From Nephrocerus scutellatus (lineage: Eukaryota; Arthropoda; Insecta; Diptera; Pipunculidae), in the NCBI GenBank assembly GCA_947095585.1, contig OX352761.1:38093260-38157259 (forward strand): a stretch of DNA of 64,000 bases, given 5' to 3'. A program made the position numbers and the translations under genes. Below the pieces are notes generated by a model. It was given only the letters and a program-made list of their open reading frames with translations, made no database searches and was not told where the DNA came from. This document shows positions 55,771 through 64,000 of the stretch, piece by piece. Positions within the stretch are counted from its first letter, which is position 1; each line of letters begins with the position of its first letter.

Positions 55771-56956
55771 GTTCTTGACTGAGCAGGTAACGGATATTGC
55801 GCTGGTATAAGAAGAATAAACGATACCAAAGGCTGTAAAGCCCCTTGATGCTCTGGTCTCACTGGCCGATTCCAATTTGATTTGATTGGTGGGCATGACA
55901 CGCTGAGCCTTATGATGTATTACATCTTGCGGATCGGTGGCCGGCTTTTTGTTTCTGCCCATGATGGAAGTAACGCCACTGAGTGTCATGTTGCCACAAT
56001 TAGCTCCGTCTCTATCACCGATACTGTTCAACGAATGTGGCTTTCGTCGCCAAGTTCTCTCGTCAAGCTGATTGTGGTGCGGAGTCTTTCGCACCCATGT
56101 ATGCGTCATTGACGGATTATGGAACGCCATTCGCATTTTTAATCAAGTGCCTGGTTTCTTTCGGCAGTCCCAACACACTGTTTTAAATTGAGTACTTACA
56201 TGGAGGGGGGGGGGTTGTATTCCGTTCAGCGGATCGATTTTCCAAGTGGTGTCGCCCTAACCACACTGTGGTCAGCGGAGTCGCCGCGAGCACCTTGCCT
56301 TGCTGCGTACTTTATGTTTCCTTTCTTTATCTTTGTATCCGCTCCGATCACCGACATCCGTTTGGTTGTGAACCATTCGTGCAATCCCCCCTCAATGTTT
56401 CTGCGTCCCTTTTCCTTTCTCCTTTTTACTTCCTTCCCTTTTTTTTTTTTTTTTTTTTGTTTATTGGTAATGTATGTTGTACTGGTGCGATTTATCTTTT
56501 CTTAATCCAGTACGCAGTCGAAATTCCTCTTCCTTCGCTTTCTTTTCGTTTTGCAAACCGGTCTTGTACTTTGCTCGATGTCTGTTGATGCCGACGGTTT
56601 AATCGAAAAGAAGCTTTCCTGCCTGGCGTTCTCGTCAATAGCCTGGTGTCAGCAACGTGGTACGTGACGGAGGGTGTTAGACAGAGATAGCTATGGTTTT
56701 AATATATTTCCGGCATTCACCAGTGGTGTATCTGTTTACACTAGGCTTGTTTAGCAGGTAAGGCAGTTAGCTCTGCGTTCTGGTGTTCACATTGTGCATC
56801 CTTGCGCTGACAGTGTTTATTCTTGCATTTTTGGCGAAAAGTGCCGTGATGCATATTTACACTGAGCTTGTCCTGCTTACACGGGTATATTATAATTATT
56901 TTTAATTTTGTTTTTGATTGTTATTTGTGATCTCTCAAAAGTGCACCATTACAAGG

Positions 56957-57780
56957 CAAGGATTTCACTCTTGCACTTTCAGGCGTGAGGATAGTTATAC
57001 TAGCGTAAAGCGTGGGCGTGAAGGCAAGGATTTCACTCTTGCACTTTCAGGCGTGAGGATAGTTATACTAGCGTAAAGCGTGGGCGTGAAGGCAAGGATT
57101 TCACTCTTGCACTTTCAGGCGTGAGGATAGTTATACTAGCGTAAAGCGTGGGCGTGAAGGCAAGGATTTCACTCTTGCACTTTCAGGCGTGAGGATAGTT
57201 ATACTAGCGTAAAGCGTGGGCGTGAAGGCAAGGATTTCACTCTTGCACTTTCAGGCGTGAGGATAGTTATACTAGCGTAAAGCGTGGGCGTGAAGGCAAG
57301 GATTTCACTCTTGCACTTTCAGGCGTGAGGATAGTTATACTAGCGTAAAGCGTGGGCGTGAAGGCAAGGATTTCACTCTTGCACTTTCAGGCGTGAGGAT
57401 AGTTATACTAGCGTAAAGCGTGGGCGTGAAGGCAAGGATTTCACTCTTGCACTTTCAGGCGTGAGGATAGTTATACTAGCGTAAAGCGTGGGCGTGAAGG
57501 CAAGGATTTCACTCTTGCACTTTCAGGCGTGAGGATAGTTATACTAGCGTGAAGGCAAGGATTTCACTCTTGCACTTTCAGGCGTGAGGATAGTTATACT
57601 AGCGTGAAGGCAAGGATTTCACTCTTGCACTTTCAGGCGTGAGGATAATGATACTAGCGTGAAGGCAAGGATTTCACTCTTGCACTTTCAGGCGTGAGGA
57701 TAATGATACTGGCGTAAAGCGTGGATGGGAAGGCAAGGATTTCACTCTTGCACTTTCGATCGTACACTTGTTGCCGGGAG
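56957..57780. repeat. 68-base tandem repeat array in the 5' LTR
   Basis: This continues the array whose first unit lies at 53568-53636, before the nested insertion. Units start CAAGGATTTCACTC at 56957 and then every 68 bases to 57501. Short units follow at 57556, 57611 and 57666, with a last one at 57734. Confidence 0.94.
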
Positions 57781-58969
57781 GAGGGATCACTAGGAAAGAA
57801 GGCCGATTGTTAGGACTGCTGGCCTTTTATACTCTTCCGTCGAGTGAATGAGTCCCGTTAAATGCTACGATCGAAGAGTCCGTTAAATCGTATGATCGGT
57901 CGATGGTGTATTGTTGTTGTTGTTTGTTGTTGGCCGGTTAGCATTGCTGCGCTTGATGGCTTGTTGTTGGCCGGTTAGCATTGCTGCGCTTGATGGCTTG
58001 TTGTTCCCAGGTCCCGTTGATGCAACGATAGGGAAATCCGTTAAATCATACGATCGACCAGTGGTGTGGCGTTGTTGTTGCCTCCGTCGACCCTATGTTG
58101 TTTGTTGATTTTCCTGGTCACCATGCATTGCGTGCTGTTTGTTGTTGTTCTATTTGTGATTCGGTGCCGTCTTATAATACATGCTCGTTGTTGTTGTCAT
58201 CGATCGGATCTTCCGAGTCTGCATTGCCTGTTTGTTGTTATTGTACCTCTCTGCTTGTCTAGTGATGCTGCGAACTGTGGAATGTACGCGGCCATGTATG
58301 CTTATTATTTGTTGTTGTTTCCTTCCTAAGTCTGCCCCGTTTTGTAGTGCATGCTTATTGTTGTTGTTCTCTTGAATCGACATCGATCGGATCTTCCGAG
58401 TCTGTGTTGTTTGCTTGTTGTTGTTGTACCTCTCTGCTTGTCTGATAATGCTGTGAACTGTACGCGGCCATGTATTGCATATTGTTTGTTGTTGTTTCTT
58501 GAATCGACATCGATCGGATATTCTATGTCTGTGGTGACTCGTACTGCCTGTGTGTTGTTGTTGCTTCCGAGTGTATTGCGGGTGCGTTTACTCCTTAGTC
58601 ATCGATTTGGGTATTCCCAGTCTGTGTGATCTCGTATCATGTTGTTGTTGTTTCGCTCAGCCGCTTGATGATGATGCGTACTAGCTATGTGTGGTGAGTT
58701 TACGAGAGAAGAGAGGAAAAGGGGAAACAATAGAAAACTGGAGTTTCCTGAACCATAAGACGAGAGTATTCTTTTGGTGAGTGTTTTTTACAATTCACTC
58801 AAGGAGAGTGGGCAGCATGTTGCAATCCACTTAAGGAGAGTGGGCAACATGTTAAAATACTATGGTGTCTGTTTGTAATGGGTATACAAGTTTACTTTTA
58901 TTCAAATTAAAAATGTATATATACGAATAGTGTGGGAAAAAATTGTGTGGGACAATTTTTTTCCTCACA

Positions 58970-58973
58970 CAGT
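58970..58973. other. Right CAGT target-site duplication of the gypsy element
   Basis: CAGT follows the CA end of the right LTR directly and is continuous with satellite sequence. Confidence 0.92.
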
Positions 58974-61900
58974 GTCTTTTTTGATTAAGCATTGTCTTTT
59001 TGAGTAAGCAGCGTCTTTCTTGATTAATTAGTGTCTTTTGTTTATTAAGCCGTCTTTGACTAAGCAGTGTCTTTCTTGATTAAGCAGCGTCTTTTGTTGA
59101 TTAAGCAGTCTTTGATTAAGCAGTGTCTTTTTTGAGTAAGCAGTGTCTTTTGTTAAATAAGCAGTGTCTTTTGTTGATTAAGCAGTCTTTGTTTAAGCAG
59201 TGTCTTTTTTTGAGTAAGCAGTGCCTTTTGTTGAGGAAGCAGTCTTTGATTAAGCAGTGTCTTTTTTGAGTAAGCAGTGTCTTTTGTTGATTAAGCAGTC
59301 TTTGAGCAAGCAGTGTCTTTTGTTGATTAAGCAGTCTTTGATTAAGCAGTGTCTTTTTTGAGTAAGCAGTGACTTTTGTTGACTAAGCAGTGTCTTATTG
59401 ATGAAGCAGTCTTTGATTAAGCAGTGTCTTTCTTGAGTAAGCAGTGTCTTTTGTTGAGTAAGCAGTCTTTGATTAAGCAGTGTCTTTTTTGAGTAAGCAG
59501 TGTCTTTTGTTAATTAAGCAGTCTTTTGTTGATTAAGCAGTCTTTGATTAAGCAGTGCCTTTTTTAGTAAGCAGTGTCTTTGATTAAGCAGCGTCTTTTT
59601 TGAGTTAGCAGTGTCTTTGTTGAGTAAGCAGTGTCTTTGATTAAGCAGCGTCTTTCTTGATTAAGCAGTGTCTTTTGTTGAGTAAGCAGTGTCTTTTGTT
59701 GATTAAGCAGTGTCTTTTTTGAGTAATCATTTTCGTTTGTTGAGTAAGCAGTGTCTTTTGTTGATTAAGCAGACTTTGTTTAAGCAGTGTCTTTTGTTGA
59801 GTAAGCAGTGTCTTTGATTAAGCATTGTCTTTATATATGTAAGCAGTGTCTTTTGTTGAGTAAGCAGTGTCTTTTGTTGAGTAAGCAAAGTCTTTTGTTG
59901 ATTAAGCAGTCTTTGATTAAGCAGTGTCTTTTTTGAGTAATCATTTTCGTTTGTTGAGTAAGCAGTGTCTTTTGTTGATTAAGCAGACTTTGTTTAAGCA
60001 GTGTCTTTTGTTGAGTAAGCAGTGTCTTTGATTAAGCATTGTCTTTATATATGTAAGCAGTGTCTTTTTTGAGTAAGCAGTGACTTTTGTTGATTAAGCA
60101 GTGTCTTATTGATGAAGCAGTCTTTGATTAAGCAGTGTCTTTTTTAAGTAAGCAGTGTCTTTTGTTGAGTAAGCAGTCTTTGATTAAGCAGTGTCTTTTT
60201 TGAGTAAGCAGTCTCTTTTGTTGATTAAGCAGTCTTTTGTTGATTAAGCAGTCTTTGATTAAGCAGTCTTTGATTAAGCAGTGTCTTTTTTGAGTAAGCA
60301 GTGTCTTTTGTTGATGCAACAGTCTTTGATTGAACAGTGTCTTTTGTTGATTAAGCAGTCTTTGATTAAGCAGTGTCTTTTTTGAGTAAGCAGTGTTTTT
60401 TGTTGAGTAAGCAGTCTTTGATTAAGCAGTGTCTTTTGTTGATTAAGCAGTCTTTGATTAAACAGTTTCTTTTGTTGATTAAGCAGTCTTTGATTAAGCA
60501 GTGTCTTTTTTGACTAAGCAGTGACTTTTGTTGATTTAGCAGTGTCTTGTTGATTAGGCAGTCTTTGATTAAGCAGTGTCTTTTTTGAGTAAGCAGTGTT
60601 TTTTGTTGAGTAAGCAGTGTCTATGATTAAGCAGCGTCTTTCTTGAGTAAGCAGTGTCTTCTGTTGAGTAAGCAGTGTCTTTTGTTGATTAAGCAGTCTT
60701 TGATTAAACAGTTTCTTTTGTTGATTAAGCAGTCTTTGATTAAGCAGTGTCTTTTTGAGTAAGCAGTGTCTTTTGTTGATTAAGCAGTCTTTGATTAAGC
60801 AGTGTCTTTTTTGAGGAAGCAGTGTCTTTTGTTGATTAAGCAGTCTTTGATTAAACAGTTTCTTTTGTTGATTAAGCAGTATTTGATTAAGCAGTGTCTT
60901 TTTTGACTAAGCAGTGACTTTTGTTGATTTAGCAGTGTCTTGTTTATTAAGCAGTCTTTGATTAAGCAGTGTCTTTTTTGAGTAGGCAGTGTCTTTTGTT
61001 GATTAAGCAGTCTTTTGTTGATTAAGCAGTCTTTGATTAAGCAGTGTCTTTTTTGAGTAAGCAGTGTCTTTTGTTGATGCAACAGTTTTTGATTGAACAG
61101 TGTCTTTTGTTGATTAAGCAGTGTCTTTTTTGAGTATGCAGTGTCTTTTGTTGAGTAAGCAAAGTCTTTTGTTGATTAAGCAGTCTTTAATCAAGCAGTG
61201 TCTTTTGTTGATTAAGCAGTCTTTGTTTAAGCAGTGTCTTTTTTTTAGTCTTTGATAAAGCAGTGTCTTTTTTGAGTAAGCAGTGTCTTTGATTAAGCAG
61301 CGTCTTTTTTGAGTAAGCAGTGTCTTTTGTTGAGTAAGCAGTGTCTTTGATTAAGCAGCGTCTTTCTTGAGTAAGCAGTGTCTTCTGTTAAGTAAGCAGT
61401 GTCTTTTGTTGATTAAGCAGTCTTTGATTAAACAGTTTCTTTTGTTGATTAAGCAGTGTATTTTTGAGTAAGCAGTGTCTTTTGTTGATTAAGCAGTCTT
61501 TGATTAAGCAGTGTCTTTTTTTGAGGAAGCAGTGTCTTTTGTTGATTTAGCAGTCTTTGATTAAACAGTGTCTTTTGTTGATTAAGCAGTCTTTGATTAA
61601 GCAGTGTCTTTTTTGAGTAAGCAGTGACTTTTGTTGATTAAGCAGTGTCTTATTGATGAAGCAGTCTTTGATTAAGCAGTGTCTTTCTTGAGTAAGCAGT
61701 GTCTTTTGTTGAGTAAGCAGTCTTTGATTAAGCAGTGTCTTTTTTGAGTAAGCAGTGTCTTTTGTTAATTAAGCAGTCTTTTGTTGATTAAGCAGTCTTT
61801 GATTAAGCAGTGCCTTTTTTAGTAAGCAGTGTCTTTGATTAAGCAGCGTCTTTTTTGAGTTAGCAGTGTCTTTGTTGAGTAAGCAGTGTCTTTGATTAAG

Positions 61901-64000
61901 CAGCGTGTTTCTTGATTAAGCAGTGTCTTTTGTTGAGTAAGCAGTGTCTTTTGTTGATTAAGCAGTGTCTTTTTTGAGTAATCATTTTCGTTTGTTGAGT
62001 AAGCAGTGTCTTTTGTTGATTAAGCAGACTTTGTTTAAGCAGTGTCTTTTGTTGAGTAAGCAGTGTCTTTGATTAAGCATTGTCTTTATATATGTAAGCA
62101 GTGTCTTTTGTTGAGTAAGCAGTGTCTTTTGTTGAGTAAGCAAAGTCTTTTGTTGATTAAGCAGTCTTTGATTAAGCAGTGTCTTTTTTGAGTAAGCAGT
62201 GACTTTTGTTGATTAAGCAGTGTCTTATTGATGAAGCAGTCTTTGATTAAGCAGTGTCTTTTTTGAGCAAGCAGTGTCTTTTGTTGAGTAAGCAGTCTTT
62301 GATTAAGCAGTGTCTTTTTTGAGTAAGCAGTCTCTTTTGTTGATTAAGCAGTCTTTTGTTGATTAAGCAGTCTTTGATTAAGCAGTCTTTGATTAAGCAG
62401 TGTCTTTTTTGAGTAAGCAGTGTCTTTTGTTGATGCAACAGTCTTTGATTGAACAGTGTCTTTTGTTGATTAAGCAGTCTTTGATTAAGCAGTGTCTTTT
62501 TTGAGTAAGCAGTCTTTGATTAAGCAGTGTCTTTTGTTGATTAAGCAGTCTTTGATTAAACAGTTTCTTTTGTTGATTAAGCAGTCTTTGATTAAGCAGT
62601 GTCTTTTTTGACTAAGCAGTGACTTTTGTTGATTTAGCAGTGTCTTGTTGATTAAGCAGTCTTTGATTAAGCAGTGTCTTTTTTGAGTAAGCAGTGTTTT
62701 TTGTTGAGTAAGCAGTGTCTTTGATTAAGCAGCGTCTTTCTTGAGTAAGCAGTGTCTTCTGTTGAGTAAGCAGTGTCTTTTGTTGATTAAGCAGTCTTTG
62801 ATTAAACAGTTTCTTTTGTTGATTAAGCAGTCTTTGATTAAGCAGTGTCTTTTTGAGTAAGCAGTGTCTTTTGTTGATTAAGCAGTCTTTGATTAAGCAG
62901 TGTCTTTTTTGAGGAAGCAGTGTCTTTTGTTGATTAAGCAGTCTTTGATTAAACAGTTTCTTTTGTTGATTAAGCAGTCTTTGATTAAGCAGTGTCTTTT
63001 TTGACTAAGCAGTGACTTTTGTTGATTTAGCAGTGTCTTGTTGATTAAGCAGTCTTTGATTAAGCAGTGTCTTTTTTGAGTAAGCAGTGTCTTTTGTTGA
63101 GTAAGCAGTCTTTGATTAAGCAGTGTCTTTTTTGAGTAAGCAGTGTCTTTTGTTGATTAAGCAGTCTTTTGTTGATTAAGCAGTCTTTGATTAAGCAGTG
63201 TCTTTTTTGAGTAAGCAGTGTCTTTTGTTGATGCAACAGTCTTTGATTGAACAGTGTCTTTTGTTGATTAAGCAGTGTCTTTTTTGAGTATGCAGTGTCT
63301 TTTGTTGAGTAAGCAAAGTCTTTTGTTGATTAAGCAGTCTTTAATCAAGCAGTGTCTTTTGTTGATTAAGCAGTCTTTGTTTAAGCAGTGTCTTTTTTTT
63401 TAGTCTTTGATAAAGCAGTGTCTTTTTTGAGTAAGCAGTGTCTTTGATTAAGCAGCGTCTTTTTTGAGTAAGCAGTGTCTTTTGTTGAGTAAGCAGTGTC
63501 TTTGATTAAGCAGCGTCTTTCTTGAGTAAGCAGTGTCTTCTGTTAAGTAAGCAGTGTCTTTTGTTGATTAAGCAGTCTTTGATTAAACAGTTTCTTTTGT
63601 TGATTAAGCAGTGTATTTTTGAGTAAGCAGTGTCTTTTGTTGATTAAGCAGTCTTTGATTAAGCAGTGTCTTTTGTTGATTTAGCAGTCTTTGATTAAAC
63701 AGTTTCTTTTGTTGATTAAGCAGTGTCTTTTTTGAGTAAGCAGTGACTTTTGTTGATTTAGCAGTGTCTTGTTGATTAAGCAGTCTTTGATTAAGCTGTG
63801 TCTTTTTCGAGTAAGCAGTGTCTTTTGTTGAGTAAGCAGTCTTTGATTAAGCAGTGTCTTTTTTGAGTAAGCAGTGTCTTTTGTTGATTAAGCAGTCTTT
63901 GAGCAAGCAGTGTCTTTTGTTGATTAAGCAGTGTCTTTTTTGAGTAAGCACTGACTTTTGTTGATTAAGCAGTGTCTTATTGATGAAGCAGTCTTTGATT
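58974..64000. repeat. GTCTTT satellite, right part, running off the window
   Basis: The same monomer types and orientation continue after the gypsy element. Bases 58974-59232 continue the block that starts left of the element and match 39563-39821. Further right, long strings recur at an offset of about 2.1 kb (for example 60128-60319 against 62247-62438, offset 2119). The array shows no end inside the window. Confidence 0.96.

Larger units (their letters stand above)
53637..56953. mobile_element. 3.3 kb nested insertion with TG...CA ends, probable solo LTR or non-autonomous element
   Basis: The insert starts TGTAATGGT and ends ACCATTACA, a perfect 9-base inverted terminus, and is flanked by AGGC on both sides (53633-53636 and 56954-56957). 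The TG/CA ends with a 4-base target duplication fit a solo LTR of a second Ty3/gypsy-like family with very long LTRs. Two tandem-repeat blocks occupy 53990-55770. The rest (55770-56953) is non-repetitive, includes a G-run at 56203-56215 and a T-run at 56439-56458, and has no recognised protein. A short-TIR DNA transposon is the alternative. Confidence 0.75.
45714..58969 (-). mobile_element. Ty3/gypsy LTR retrotransposon with 2.5 kb LTRs, inserted in the satellite
   Basis: Direct repeats 45714-48215 and 53361-58969 begin TGTAACGAGG and end CCTCACA on the plus strand, so on the minus strand the LTR runs TGTGAGG...CGTTACA. A CAGT target duplication flanks the element (45710-45713 and 58970-58973). 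A lysine-tRNA-type primer site (53341-53358) and a polypurine tract (48216-48229) sit where expected. Internal coding on the minus strand runs gag, protease, reverse transcriptase, RNase H, integrase: the Ty3/gypsy order. The right (5') LTR carries a 3317-base nested insertion. Pol has two frame changes and one internal stop, so this copy is probably not autonomous. No envelope-like gene was recognised. Confidence 0.95.
53361..58969 (-). repeat. 5' LTR of the gypsy element, split by a nested insertion
   Basis: Removing the 3317-base insertion and its 4-base duplication leaves 2288 bases that align with the 3' LTR. The 214-base length difference is fully explained by one fewer 68-base unit, one copy rather than two of the 183-base segment, and an extra 37-base duplication near 57959-57998. 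Substitutions are few (for example CCGTGAGG here against CCGTAAGG on the left), so the insertion is recent. Confidence 0.93.

Noticed and set aside
45714..58969. Two separate gypsy insertions
   Set aside because: A single pair of LTRs, one primer site, one polypurine tract and one CAGT duplication explain the whole block; the extra length is the nested insertion in the 5' LTR.

Overview
The window looks like a repeat-rich insect genome, most likely a brachyceran fly. The one host gene recognised is the exocyst subunit sec8, split by short introns of 57-65 bases (two are longer). Its protein reads as a close relative of the Drosophila protein. Everything else recognised is transposable elements or satellite DNA. 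There is no sign of bacterial or organellar sequence.

Layout, left to right. (1) 1-6276: a BEL/Pao LTR retrotransposon on the minus strand, with its 3' LTR cut by the window edge. The LTRs are almost identical, but gag-pol carries four in-frame stops and two frameshifts. (2) 6277-7281: intergenic DNA with a diverged inverted repeat and short palindromes. (3) 7282-11811: sec8 in ten coding exons on the plus strand (967 aa). Its largest intron holds a 95-base near-perfect hairpin. (4) 11812-18106: a graveyard of old elements. It holds a Tc1/mariner remnant with an internal inversion, a minus-strand hAT remnant with a frameshifted dimerisation domain and one recognisable terminus, and a decayed AT-rich non-LTR retrotransposon split by a further insertion. 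(5) 18107-45713: about 27.6 kb of a GTCTTT-type satellite made of interleaved 15-21 base monomers. It is organised into blocks duplicated at offsets of about 1.3, 2.5, 2.95, 6.15 and 7.7 kb. (6) 45714-58969: a Ty3/gypsy element on the minus strand with 2.5 kb LTRs, inserted into the satellite with a 4-base target duplication (CAGT). Its 5' LTR is interrupted by a 3.3 kb insertion with TG...CA ends and its own 4-base duplication (AGGC), filled with tandem repeats that each carry a consensus-like splice donor. (7) 58970-64000: the same satellite continues past the window edge.

The insertion history can be read directly. The satellite was duplicated in blocks, then the gypsy element landed in one copy, and another copy of the same block (around 39559-39562) keeps the uninterrupted empty site. 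Later a further element landed in the gypsy 5' LTR. The most unusual content is the satellite: its size, extreme strand asymmetry, multi-scale duplications, and boundary close to a normal essential gene. No new gene-encoded system is evident. Retroelement proteins are described only as they stand, broken copies included.
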